This document shows, piece after piece, positions 17,035 to 25,418 of a DNA stretch of 64,000 bases (positions are counted from its first letter, which is position 1; every line of letters starts with the position of its first letter). Under the pieces are notes generated by a model. The model was not told where the DNA came from. It searched no databases and was given only the letters and a program-made list of their open reading frames with translations. This DNA comes from Tenacibaculum agarivorans. Its GTDB lineage: Bacteria > Bacteroidota > Bacteroidia > Flavobacteriales > Flavobacteriaceae. Both the position numbers and the translations under genes were made by a program. Location of the stretch: assembly GCF_001936575.1 (NCBI RefSeq), contig NZ_MSMP01000007.1:124001-188000 (forward strand), read 5' to 3'.

Positions 17035-17415
17035 TTAATTTTTCTTTGACTTCCTTAGGAAAAGTAAAGCTAGATATACCCAACCTATAATTAATAACAA
17101 ACCTCCTAATGGAGTAATGAACCAGATTGTTTTAGCTGGTATTTTTGCTAAATAAATAAGATAAATTGAACCTGAAAAAAATAGCAATCCAATTAAAAAT
17201 ATATAGGTGAGTATTTGCTTCTCCTTACCTGAAAAAACTTTATGTAAATTAATTAGTAATAGTAATATAACATGATATATCTGATATCTCACAGCTGTTT
17301 CGAAACTATTCAAAGCTTCGGCGGATAATGTTTCTTTTAAAGCATGTGCTCCAAAGGCTCCTAAAATGATCGCAAGTACTCCAATTAATGATACTATTGT
17401 TAAATTTTTATACAT
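17035..17415 (-). CDS. DUF423 family membrane protein (YgdD-like)
   Basis: The 126-residue protein has four membrane helices. The first carries the family pattern GVLAIILGAFGAHALKETLS, followed by FETAVRYQIYHVILLLLI and, later, FSGSIYLIYLAKI and TPLGGLLLIIGWVYLA. These are hallmarks of the DUF423/YgdD family, inner-membrane proteins without an established function. The start overlaps no other gene. It is divergent from the saccharopine dehydrogenase-like gene, with only 76 bp between starts, so both promoters lie there. Confidence 0.9.
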   Translation of the reverse strand: MYKNLTIVSLIGVLAIILGAFGAHALKETLSAEALNSFETAVRYQIYHVILLLLINLHKVFSGKEKQILTYIFLIGLLFFSGSIYLIYLAKIPAKTIWFITPLGGLLLIIGWVYLALLFLRKSKKN

Positions 17416-17491
17416 ATTTAGTATATTTGTTAAATTTCAAACTAAAATAACTGGATTTTAATCCTTATTAACAAAAGTACTGCTTTATTTT

Positions 17492-18862
17492 ATGAGAAAA
17501 ATATTGATCATTGGTGCAGGAAGATCTAGCTCTTCTTTAATAAAATACTTATTAGAAAAATCAATAGATGAAAAATTACAACTCATAGTTGGTGATATTT
17601 CATTAGAGAATGCCAAAAGAAAAATAGACAATCATCCCAATGCAAAAGCTATAGCATTAGATGTTTTCAATGAAGAAGAACGAATAAATGCTGTTAAGGA
17701 GGCTGATATTGTTATTTCTATGTTACCTGCTCATTTACATATTGAGGTGGCAAAAAATTGTCTTGAGTACAGAAAACACATGGTTACCGCTTCTTATATT
17801 TCTGAAGAAATGAAAGCTTTGGATGAGGAAGTCAAAAATAATGGATTGATTTTTATGAACGAGATTGGCTTAGATCCTGGTATTGATCATATGAGTGCAA
17901 TGCAAGTAATTGATAAAATCAGAGAAAAAGACGCTGAAATGTTATTATTTGAGTCGTTTTGTGGTGGTCTTGTTGCTCCTGAAAGTGATACAAACTTATG
18001 GAACTATAAGTTTACTTGGAATCCTAGAAATGTAGTTTTAGCAGGCCAAGGTGGTGCATCTAAATTTATACAAGAAAAGACTTATAAATATATCCCTTAT
18101 CATAAATTATTTAGAAGGACAGAATTTTTACAGGTAAATGGTAGCGGGAAATTTGAAGCATATGCAAATAGAGATTCTTTAAAATACAGAAGTATTTATG
18201 GTTTAGATAATATTGCAACCATGTATAGAGGTACAATAAGAAAAATTGGTTTTTCTAGAGCTTGGAACGTGTTTGTACAGTTAGGTATGACTGATGACAC
18301 CTATACTATAGAAAATTCTGAACATATGAGTTACAGAGATTTTACAAACTTATTCTTAGCATATTCTCCTTCAGATTCTGTAGAGTTAAAGTTTAGATCT
18401 TATTTAAAGATTGATCAGGATGATATTATGTGGGAAAAGTTTTTAGAGCTTGATCTATTTAATCCTGAGAAGAAAATTGGATTAGTAGATGCTTCGCCTG
18501 CGAAAATTCTTCAAAAAATATTAATGGATTCTTGGACACTTCAGCCTGAAGATAAAGATATGATTGTAATGCATCATAAATTTGGTTACGAAGATGCAAC
18601 AGGAAAACATCAAATTGAAAGCAGTATGGTTATTAAAGGAGATGATCAAACGTATACTGCTATGTCAAAAACTGTTGGTTTACCTGTAGCTATGGCTACG
18701 CTGAAAATTTTAAATAGTGAAATTTCTTCATCTGGTGTTCAACTTCCAATAAAAAAAGAGGTTTATGAACCTATTTTAAAGGAATTAGAAGATTACGGAA
18801 TCCACTTTATTGAAAAGAAAGTTCCTTATTTAGGTTATAACCTTGAAGGTGTAATTGGATAA
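17492..18862 (+). CDS. Saccharopine dehydrogenase family protein (LYS9-like)
   Basis: The 456-residue protein starts with a Rossmann motif (ILIIGAGRSSSSLIKYL) and contains the family core SMLPAHLHIEVAKNCLEYRKHMVTASY and NEIGLDPGIDHMSAMQVID, matching the saccharopine reductase/dehydrogenase group. In eukaryotes and some bacteria this enzyme acts in lysine metabolism through the saccharopine intermediate. In Bacteroidota the homologue is widespread and its real substrate is not certain. No lysine genes adjoin. A strong hairpin follows the stop (18871-18905). Confidence 0.88.
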   Translation: MRKILIIGAGRSSSSLIKYLLEKSIDEKLQLIVGDISLENAKRKIDNHPNAKAIALDVFNEEERINAVKEADIVISMLPAHLHIEVAKNCLEYRKHMVTASYISEEMKALDEEVKNNGLIFMNEIGLDPGIDHMSAMQVIDKIREKDAEMLLFESFCGGLVAPESDTNLWNYKFTWNPRNVVLAGQGGASKFIQEKTYKYIPYHKLFRRTEFLQVNGSGKFEAYANRDSLKYRSIYGLDNIATMYRGTIRKIGFSRAWNVFVQLGMTDDTYTIENSEHMSYRDFTNLFLAYSPSDSVELKFRSYLKIDQDDIMWEKFLELDLFNPEKKIGLVDASPAKILQKILMDSWTLQPEDKDMIVMHHKFGYEDATGKHQIESSMVIKGDDQTYTAMSKTVGLPVAMATLKILNSEISSSGVQLPIKKEVYEPILKELEDYGIHFIEKKVPYLGYNLEGVIG

Positions 18863-18870
18863 ACAAAAAA

Positions 18871-18905
18871 ATGCAATTAGATCAAAAGTTTTGATCTAAT
18901 TGCAT
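18871..18905. terminator. Hairpin between convergent genes
   Basis: ATGCAATTAGATCA (18871-18884) and TGATCTAATTGCAT (18892-18905) form a perfect 14-bp stem with a 7-base loop. The T-run is weak, so termination is likely but less certain. Confidence 0.75.
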
Positions 18906-18929
18906 ACACAAACATTACATATTCCTAAT

Positions 18930-20327
18930 TTATTCAGCAGCTTCACACTCTGCTTCAAAATCGATAAGAATATCTTCTTTCCCCAGCTTTAAATACCCTT
19001 CTCTATCTTCTACTATATACCATTTCCCATTATATCCTTCTAATGCTTGAGAAAGATTAGAAAAAATTACTTTTCCATCTACATACTCCCAACTTCCTTC
19101 ATCTACAACATTTTCTTCACTATCATATACATGAATATTGTTCCCTGAAAAATCAATAGTTAACCCTTCTAAGTTAGCATCGTTTTCTGGTTTTAAACGA
19201 TGAGGGAACCAACGACAAGAATCAGCTAAAAGGTTAGCTTTCAATTCTGCTGTATCATCTCCATAGCTGCAATCAGCTTCAAAATTAATAAGTACGTCAT
19301 CTTTCTCTAGTTTTAAATAGGTTTCATTATCTTCAACAACACTCCAACTACCATTGTAATTTTCTAAAACAGTACTCAAATTAGAAAACTCTACTTTTCC
19401 ATCTACAAACTCCCAGCTTCCTTCATCAACTACTGCATTGTCTTTATATGCATGAATATTATTTCCTGAAAAATCAATACGTAAACCTTCAAGATTTGCA
19501 TCACTCTCTGGTTTTACTCTAGAAGGAACCCATAGACAATATTCGTTTAGTAATTTCGCTTTTAACACTGCATCATTAGTATCATCATCATTTTTACATT
19601 CGCTTTCGAAGTCGATCAATACATCGTCTTTTTCTAATTTTAGGTATCTTTTTCTGTCTTCAACAATACTCCAACTACCATTATAAGCTTCTAAAACTGC
19701 ACTCAAATTAGAAAACTCTACTTTTCCATCTACATATTCCCAACTTCCTTCATCAACTACTTTATCATCTTTATATACATGTATATTATTTCCTGAAAAA
19801 TCAATAGTCAGTCCTTCAAGATTAGCATCACTTTCTGGCTTTAATCTGTGCGGAAACCAACGACATGATTCATTTAAAAGTTCTGCTTTTAACGCTGCAT
19901 CATCATCTGATTTACACTCTCCTTCAAATTCTATTATAGTTTCCCCTTTTTGTAATTTAATATACCCTATTCTTTCTTCAACTATTTCCCATTCTCCATT
20001 AAAAGGTTCAAAAATTGATTTTAGGTTAGCGATAATTAACTTACCGTCTTTTACTTCCCAAGTTCCTTCATCTAAAGCTTCAGCTATTTTATTGAAAACT
20101 TGAATACCATTATTTGAAAAATCAATTTTTAAAAGTTGATCTATATCTATGTCTACATCTAATTTTATTGCATTTAAGAACCAAGAACACTCATTACTAT
20201 TTAATCGAGCAGCTATAGCGTCATCTTCTTGTGTAATTTCTAGTCCTGAATTATCTTCACATGAAGACAATATTAAAACTAAAGACAGTATAAGTACCGT
20301 GTACAAATTTTTCATCATTTTTTTCAT
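18930..20327 (-). CDS. Lipoprotein made of four tandem about 100-residue repeats (lipocalin-like)
   Basis: The likely start is the ATG at 20327 (MKKMMKNLY), because it gives a clean lipoprotein signal with lipobox LSSC; an ATG at 20363 would add 12 residues. After an acidic linker there are four copies of one domain. Each begins CxWF/V, continues through I/LDFSGNNIHVY, VDEGSWEYVDGKV and FSNL, then YNGSWSIVEDR, YLKLEKDDVLIDFE and ends at EC. Repeats 2-4 are close to each other and repeat 1 is diverged. Two cysteines per repeat could form a disulfide. The pattern resembles lipocalin-like/DUF4923-type domains that report a residual fit, but I cannot name the family with confidence. Confidence 0.8.
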   Translation of the reverse strand: MKKMMKNLYTVLILSLVLILSSCEDNSGLEITQEDDAIAARLNSNECSWFLNAIKLDVDIDIDQLLKIDFSNNGIQVFNKIAEALDEGTWEVKDGKLIIANLKSIFEPFNGEWEIVEERIGYIKLQKGETIIEFEGECKSDDDAALKAELLNESCRWFPHRLKPESDANLEGLTIDFSGNNIHVYKDDKVVDEGSWEYVDGKVEFSNLSAVLEAYNGSWSIVEDRKRYLKLEKDDVLIDFESECKNDDDTNDAVLKAKLLNEYCLWVPSRVKPESDANLEGLRIDFSGNNIHAYKDNAVVDEGSWEFVDGKVEFSNLSTVLENYNGSWSVVEDNETYLKLEKDDVLINFEADCSYGDDTAELKANLLADSCRWFPHRLKPENDANLEGLTIDFSGNNIHVYDSEENVVDEGSWEYVDGKVIFSNLSQALEGYNGKWYIVEDREGYLKLGKEDILIDFEAECEAAE

Positions 20328-20580
20328 AATTGGGTTTTGTTTTATGTTAAAAACTTCTTTCATGTTAATACAACAACTTGATATTAAAAACTCCTACCCT
20401 ACAGATTTAAAGTGTAGCAAAAAATGAAAAACTAAATCCAGATCACAAGCTTTTTAGGATAAGTCTAAACCTAAGATTCTTATTCCTAAGGAAGTGAAAG
20501 ATAAATTCTAAATAAATCTTATATTTAAATGACAAAACTTTAGCTGTAGTTTGCCTTATCTATCGTTATTTATTTTTCTC

Positions 20581-21198
20581 ATGAAGCATTATCTTATTAC
20601 TCTTTCTTTATTTCTATTCAGTTCTTTTACTATTTTCTCTCAGGAAAAATATAAAAAAGATTATACAGTTTTATTTGTTGGTAATAGCCTAACTTATTAT
20701 AACAATTTACCTAAACTGATCACTAAATATGCTAAAAAGCATAAGGAAATTCATATTAAAACGAAAACAATTACTTTTCCTAATTATGCTATTGAAGATC
20801 ATTGGAATGACGGAAAAGTTCAAAAATTAATTGTATCTCAAAAGTTTGATTTTTTGATTTTACAACAAGGTCCTTCTTCTCAAAAAGCAGGTAAAAAAAT
20901 GTTAATTGATTATGGGAAAAAGTATGCTGAACTATGTGAGGCTAATAAAATTCAATTGTGTTATTTTATGGTTTGGCCTTCTCTAATGTATTATCATACC
21001 TTTGAAAAGGTAATTGAAAATCATACTGAAGCTGCTAAGCTTAATAATGCTATTCTACTTCCTGTAGGGAAACATTGGAAAGAACACATAGAAGAAAACA
21101 ATGATTATTCGTACTATGGCCCGGATGAATTTCATCCTTCTAAAAAAGGAAGTAAAAAAGCTGCACAAATTATTGTGGAAACACTCTTTAAAAAATAA
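20581..21198 (+). CDS. Exported SGNH/GDSL hydrolase-like protein
   Basis: I start the gene at the ATG at 20581 (MKHYLITLSLFLF), which gives a signal peptide ending about IFSQ. The upstream TTG at 20551 only lengthens it. The mature part has the SGNH block I motif VLFVGNSLTYYNNLP, block III-like FDFLILQQGPSS and the catalytic pair in GPDEFHPSKKGS (Asp/His). The fold is that of periplasmic or extracellular esterases and deacetylases, and the substrate cannot be read. It is 205 residues from this start. Convergent with the HxlR regulator, 10 bp apart. Confidence 0.82.
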   Translation: MKHYLITLSLFLFSSFTIFSQEKYKKDYTVLFVGNSLTYYNNLPKLITKYAKKHKEIHIKTKTITFPNYAIEDHWNDGKVQKLIVSQKFDFLILQQGPSSQKAGKKMLIDYGKKYAELCEANKIQLCYFMVWPSLMYYHTFEKVIENHTEAAKLNNAILLPVGKHWKEHIEENNDYSYYGPDEFHPSKKGSKKAAQIIVETLFKK

Positions 21199-21208
21199 TA
21201 ACTTACCT

Positions 21209-21547
21209 CTAGTTTTTAGCATGATGTTCTAGAGCATAATCTCCCCATTGAGCAATGTTTTCTAAAAGCGGAATTAATGTTTTCCCAAATTCGGTTAGCG
21301 AGTACTCTACTTTTAATGGAGGTTTGTTATAATATACTTTCCTTTCTATTACGCCATCTTCCTGAAGTTGTTGTAATTGCAAACTCAACGTTCTTTCAGT
21401 AACTGATCCCATTTTCTTTCGTAATTCACTATATCGTAACTTTCCTCCAATCAAGTAAAATAAGATTACTGTTTTCCACTTTCCTCCAATAATTCCCATA
21501 GTTAAGCTTGTACAACAGGGATATTCCTTACCTTTAAATGTATGCAT
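21209..21547 (-). CDS. HxlR-family transcriptional regulator
   Basis: The 112-residue winged-helix protein has the family hallmarks: early cysteine in YPCCTSLTMGIIGGKWKTVIL, recognition-helix area RYSELRKKMGSVTERTLSLQL, QLQEDGVIERKVY and the wing PPLKVEYSLTEFGKTLIPLL. HxlR regulators often sense thiol-reactive or quinone compounds through the N-terminal cysteine. It is divergent from a nitroreductase (98 bp between starts), with an SDR gene following. That arrangement is typical of a redox-stress switch, so the nitroreductase is the likely target. Confidence 0.92.
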   Translation of the reverse strand: MHTFKGKEYPCCTSLTMGIIGGKWKTVILFYLIGGKLRYSELRKKMGSVTERTLSLQLQQLQEDGVIERKVYYNKPPLKVEYSLTEFGKTLIPLLENIAQWGDYALEHHAKN

Positions 21548-21644
21548 ACTCTTTTAATTTTATACTATCCTTTTTGACCGTTATTGTAAAACTACAAAAC
21601 TATAAATATTTTTGTAACTATAATTTTTATAGTATAAAACAATT

Positions 21645-22319
21645 ATGAGTACACCTACAATTTCAAAAGAAGACATTCTAAATGCTTTTCAATTTAGACA
21701 TGCAACTAAAGAGTTTGATTCTACCAGAAAATTATCTGAAGAAGATATTAATTTCATTTTACAAACGGCTAATTTATCACCTAGTTCTTTTGGTTTTGAG
21801 CCTTGGCATTTTATTGTTGTTCAAGATACCGAACTACGTGAATCTCTAAAACCAGTTGCTTGGGGAGCTCCTTTAAAATTAGATACAGCTAGTCATTTTA
21901 TTTTAGGTTTAAGCATGAAAGCCCCAATGACTAAATGGGATGCAGAATACATTAGCCATATGATGAAAGATGTAAAACAATTACCTGAAGATGTGATTGA
22001 AATGTACTCTAAATTTTATAGAGAATTCCAAGAAAGAGATTTTTTACTAGACAGTGATAAGAAATTATTTGATTGGGCGTCTAAACAAACTTACATTGCT
22101 TTGGCAAATATGATGACTTCTGCTGCTTTAGTAGGTATAGATAGTTGTCCTATAGAAGGTTTTCATCAAGAAAAAACTGAGGCTTTATTACAAGAAAAGT
22201 TTGGAGTAGACACTACAAAATATGGTCTATCTTACATGGTAGCATTCGGTTATAGAAAACAAGAGCCAGCACATCCAAAAACAAGAAGAGATTTACAAAA
22301 TATTGTAACTTGGAAATAA
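21645..22319 (+). CDS. NfsB-like NAD(P)H-dependent nitroreductase
   Basis: The 224-residue flavoprotein matches the NfsB/DrgA type: FMN-binding FRHATKEFDSTRKLS at residues about 17-31, ANLSPSSFGFEPWHFIVVQD, then ALANMMTSAALVGIDSCPIEGF and a C-terminal VAFGYRK. Such enzymes reduce nitroaromatics and quinones with NAD(P)H. It is divergent from an HxlR regulator that probably controls it, and 90 bp upstream of an SDR gene on the same strand. Confidence 0.93.
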   Translation: MSTPTISKEDILNAFQFRHATKEFDSTRKLSEEDINFILQTANLSPSSFGFEPWHFIVVQDTELRESLKPVAWGAPLKLDTASHFILGLSMKAPMTKWDAEYISHMMKDVKQLPEDVIEMYSKFYREFQERDFLLDSDKKLFDWASKQTYIALANMMTSAALVGIDSCPIEGFHQEKTEALLQEKFGVDTTKYGLSYMVAFGYRKQEPAHPKTRRDLQNIVTWK

Positions 22320-22409
22320 CCCTTTTTTCTCCTATAAAAATTAGCTCTTTGTTCTGTAATTCTAGAAATATCCAGGACGGTTAGTTTTTTTAATTTTAAA
22401 TATATAAGC

Positions 22410-23216
22410 ATGAAAAAAAATATTTTTATAACAGGTAGTACGGATGGTATTGGTAAACTTACTGCTAGAAAGCTAGCTGAAGATGGGCATCATATTTATA
22501 TTCACGGTAGAAATATTGATAAAGTAAATCATACTATTGGAGAACTTAAAGAGCTCAGTAAAAACCCAAATATTTTTGGATATACTTGTGATTTTTCAGA
22601 TTTACATCAGGTGATAACACTAGGGCAAAAAATAAATGATGAGCAAATACACATTGATGTGCTTATTAATAATGCTGGAGTATTTAAAACTTCAACATCA
22701 AAAAATAATTTAGGGTTAGATCTTAGATTTACTGTAAACTATTTAGCTCCTTATATTTTTACACAACAGCTAATTTCTTTACTTAAAAAAAGTGACGCGC
22801 CAAGAGTTATCAATCTTAGTTCCGCAGCCCAAGCAGAAGTTTCTCTTGAAGCTTTAGCGGGTAAAACTGATTTAACAACCCAAGAAGCTTATGCAGAAAG
22901 TAAACTTGCGTTAACTATGTGGAGTTTTAACTTTGCAAAAGAGAACAAAGAAATAAATACGATTGCTGTTAATCCTGGTTCTTTACTAAATACTAAAATG
23001 GTTAAAGAAGCTTACGGGAATCATTGGTCATCAGCTGATAAAGGAGCTGAAATCCTTTCTGATTTAGCTATATCTGAACAATATGATGATAAATCTGGAT
23101 CTTATTTTGATAATGATAGAGGGGCTTTTAATAATGCACATCCAAATGCTTATAATGAAGAAAAAATTCAGTCCCTTATAAACTTTACTGAAAACCTGTT
23201 AGATCAACTTATGTAG
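22410..23216 (+). CDS. Short-chain dehydrogenase/reductase
   Basis: The 268-residue protein shows the classic SDR cofactor motif TGSTDGIG (residues 8-15), a structural NNAG (INNAGVF), the catalytic serine in VINLSSAAQ and the YAESK catalytic tyrosine and lysine. R35 in HGRN suggests NADP preference. Substrate is unknown. It resembles retinol-dehydrogenase-like SDRs. Placement behind the nitroreductase suggests a joint role in detoxifying reactive carbonyls or quinones, by context only. Confidence 0.88.
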   Translation: MKKNIFITGSTDGIGKLTARKLAEDGHHIYIHGRNIDKVNHTIGELKELSKNPNIFGYTCDFSDLHQVITLGQKINDEQIHIDVLINNAGVFKTSTSKNNLGLDLRFTVNYLAPYIFTQQLISLLKKSDAPRVINLSSAAQAEVSLEALAGKTDLTTQEAYAESKLALTMWSFNFAKENKEINTIAVNPGSLLNTKMVKEAYGNHWSSADKGAEILSDLAISEQYDDKSGSYFDNDRGAFNNAHPNAYNEEKIQSLINFTENLLDQLM

Positions 23217-23283
23217 TATCTAACAGCTATTATTACAAACTTGGAATTTAACTCTAGATATTTAGTAGTAAGTATTTGAAGAA

Positions 23284-24003
23284 TTACATTTTCAAATAAA
23301 AATCTTTAGTTAAGTTGACATAGGCATCAGTATATTGATGCCTTTCTTTTTCAATAATTAATTCCTCCTCTATAATATCTTTTGAGTGAAAAGAAAATTC
23401 TAACAAACTTCTTTTCAATTCACTTTCTGCATTTCCTCTAATTCTACAAACTTTATTCATCTGTAAATTGAATGTCTTAGCTAACGCAATAAATTCTTTT
23501 TCTTCCTGAAATGGTATTATGGTTGAGAAAGTTCCATTTTCTGATAATAGTAAGGAAACTCCTTGCAACAACTCTTTAAACGATAAAGATGAAGTAAATC
23601 TTGCTTTATTTCTAGCTTCGTTTTCACTTTGATAATCTGCATTGTAGAATGGTGGATTAGAAATAATAAGCTCATATGTTTCTTCTTCTTCATTCATTTC
23701 TCTACTGAAATCTTGAAATGAAGAATGATAACAAAACAAACGATCTCCCCAATCTGACTTTTCAAAATTTTCAACAGTTTGTTCATAGGCTTCATCATTA
23801 ATCTCTACTGCATCAATAGTCATAGCATCTGAACGTTGCGCCAACATTAATGCTATTACACCAGTTCCAGAACCTATATCTAAAATAGAATCAGGAAATT
23901 GTTCTATAGAACACCAAGCACCTAATAGGACGCCATCAGTTCCTATTTTCATCGCTGCTTTGTCCTGATGGACTACAAACTCTTTAAATTTAAAAGGTTT
24001 CAT
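23284..24003 (-). CDS. trmN6: tRNA1(Val) (adenine37-N6)-methyltransferase
   Basis: The 239-residue Rossmann methyltransferase has a GTDGVLLGAW signature, the SAM motif DIGSGTGVI (residues 42-50) and the N6-adenine motif NPPFY (116-120), matching the TrmN6/YfiC family that methylates A37 of tRNA-Val. Its ATG shares one base with the TAA of a 43-aa upstream gene (TAATG), implying translational coupling. With mnmD two genes upstream, the operon unites two tRNA-modifying enzymes. Confidence 0.9.
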   Translation of the reverse strand: MKPFKFKEFVVHQDKAAMKIGTDGVLLGAWCSIEQFPDSILDIGSGTGVIALMLAQRSDAMTIDAVEINDEAYEQTVENFEKSDWGDRLFCYHSSFQDFSREMNEEEETYELIISNPPFYNADYQSENEARNKARFTSSLSFKELLQGVSLLLSENGTFSTIIPFQEEKEFIALAKTFNLQMNKVCRIRGNAESELKRSLLEFSFHSKDIIEEELIIEKERHQYTDAYVNLTKDFYLKM

Positions 24004-24134
24004 TATAAAAGACGTCCTAAAATTTTTTCGGCATTAAAAAATAGATATAGTGCTATAGCCAGCAATACTATTAAAAACAATCCTTTTTTAGGATTCGATC
24101 TTTTTCTATTTCCAAATCGTTTTTGAAACTTCAT
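24003..24134 (-). CDS. Small single-helix membrane protein (43 aa)
   Basis: The frame ATG 24134 to TAA 24003 encodes a basic N-terminus (KFQKRFGNRKRSNPKK), one hydrophobic helix (GLFLIVLLAIALYLFF, about residues 18-33) and a short basic tail. It sits between mnmD and trmN6 on the same strand, and its stop overlaps the trmN6 start by one base, so it is very likely translated. The positive-inside layout predicts the N-terminus in the cytoplasm. Function unknown. Confidence 0.75.
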   Translation of the reverse strand: MKFQKRFGNRKRSNPKKGLFLIVLLAIALYLFFNAEKILGRLL

Positions 24135-24152
24135 ATTTTAATCTATATAATT

Positions 24153-24806
24153 TTAATATTTAATAGCTCTTAACATTTCTCTTTTTCCTGGAGGGCCGGG
24201 TAATCTCTCTACAGAAAACCCCACCGCTTCCATAGCTCTTCTTACACTTCCTTTTGCTGCATAAGTAACTAAAATTCCATCTTTCTTTAAGGCTAAAAAC
24301 ATTTTCTTAAAAATAGCTTCAGTCCATAATTCTGGCTGTACTCTAGCCCCAAAAGCATCAAAATAAATTAAATGAAATGTATTTTCGTCTTCAATTTTTT
24401 CAAAAAACTGTTCGCGTTTAGTCAATAAAAAACTATTGCTAATTTTTTGTTGTTCTTCCCAAGGAATAGTATGAATCAAATTGAAAATATGCTCTTGCGA
24501 TTCAGCTTTTAATTCAGATACGTAATTTAGCTTAGCTATTTCCTCTTTTCCTACTGGGTAGGCTTCTACACCCACATAATTTATTATTTTACTACTCTCC
24601 AAAAATGTAATAAAACAATTTAAACCAGTACCAAATCCTATTTCTAGAATAGACAACTCTTCTAAATCAATTTGTTCTAAACCATTTTTAATAAAAACGT
24701 GGTAAGCTTCTTGTATTGCCCCATGTTTAGAATGATATTGCTCATTCCATTCAGGTAGATGTATGGTTGTAGAACCATCAGAAGTTATTATGATTTCTCT
24801 TTTCAA
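24153..24806 (-). CDS. mnmD: tRNA 5-methylaminomethyl-2-thiouridine methyltransferase MnmD
   Basis: MnmD finishes the mnm5s2U34 wobble modification. The 217-residue protein is the stand-alone methyltransferase (not fused to the MnmC oxidase part). Visible motifs are SAM-binding LEIGFGTGLNCF, the acidic residue in VGVEAYP, and the family signatures FDAFGARVQPELWT and TYAAKGSVRRAMEAVGF with LPGPPGKREM. The start is a TTG at 24806, one base after the preceding gene's stop. Confidence 0.93.
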   Translation of the reverse strand: MKREIIITSDGSTTIHLPEWNEQYHSKHGAIQEAYHVFIKNGLEQIDLEELSILEIGFGTGLNCFITFLESSKIINYVGVEAYPVGKEEIAKLNYVSELKAESQEHIFNLIHTIPWEEQQKISNSFLLTKREQFFEKIEDENTFHLIYFDAFGARVQPELWTEAIFKKMFLALKKDGILVTYAAKGSVRRAMEAVGFSVERLPGPPGKREMLRAIKY

Positions 24807-24807
24807 C

Positions 24808-25299
24808 TTATTTTAATAAAACACCGTGAGCTAAAAAAGCCATTTCTTTTTTAGGTTCAGTAATTTTTTCAATTTCTTCCTTCGATTTACCTGCATCCTC
24901 AGCATAATGACGTAATTCATCTACAGGAGTAACTTTTACAAAAGCTTTTCCTTCTACAATTACTTCTTTTCCTTGACTATCTAAAGGCATAAAAAAACCA
25001 TAATCTTTAAATCGTACCATCACCTTCTCATTCTCTGTTAAAGGTAATTTCATCCAACATCCTTTTTTGGAACATACCTCATTGATTGTAGAAGTGAATT
25101 TGACGTTAAGAGTATCCCCTATTTTTAATGTGCTATAACTTTTATATATTTCTTCTTTAGACACTGCTTGGTTCTCACTTAATTTAGCTCCAAATAATTT
25201 GTATTCAGTTTGTGGCTCTTGTTTATCTGTCTCTTTTTTAGATTTACACGATTGAATAGCTAAAAAACCAATCAAAAAAAATATAGTTAAAATTCTCAT
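24808..25299 (-). CDS. DUF4920 family lipoprotein
   Basis: The 163-residue protein has a lipoprotein signal (residues 1-18, lipobox AIQSC) and then a compact domain starting KLFGAKLSENQAVS with a CSKKGCWMKLPL motif and a C-terminal AFLAHGVLLK. These match DUF4920, a small domain of Bacteroidota lipoproteins. The two cysteines of CSKKGC could bind a metal or form a disulfide. It heads the mnmD-trmN6 gene run, with one base between the genes. Function is unknown. Confidence 0.85.
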   Translation of the reverse strand: MRILTIFFLIGFLAIQSCKSKKETDKQEPQTEYKLFGAKLSENQAVSKEEIYKSYSTLKIGDTLNVKFTSTINEVCSKKGCWMKLPLTENEKVMVRFKDYGFFMPLDSQGKEVIVEGKAFVKVTPVDELRHYAEDAGKSKEEIEKITEPKKEMAFLAHGVLLK

Positions 25300-25388
25300 T
25301 TATAAATAATTAAAATCACAATACTGCAAAGATACAATTTTGTCTAGGTTTTACTTGTTTATTTCAATTTTAAGTGATCTCTATTTTG

Positions 25389-25396
25389 TACATTTG
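25389..25396 (+). promoter_or_regulatory. -7 promoter element of ilvE
   Basis: TACATTTG matches the Bacteroidota -7 consensus TAnnTTTG exactly and lies 22 bp before the ilvE ATG. Confidence 0.6.
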
Positions 25397-25418
25397 TTTA
25401 GAATCAAACATTAGTTTT

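Noticed and set aside
18930..20327. Regular repeats suggesting a CRISPR array
   Set aside because: The repeats are about 300 bp, coding and in frame, forming four protein domains. No CRISPR array was found anywhere in the window.
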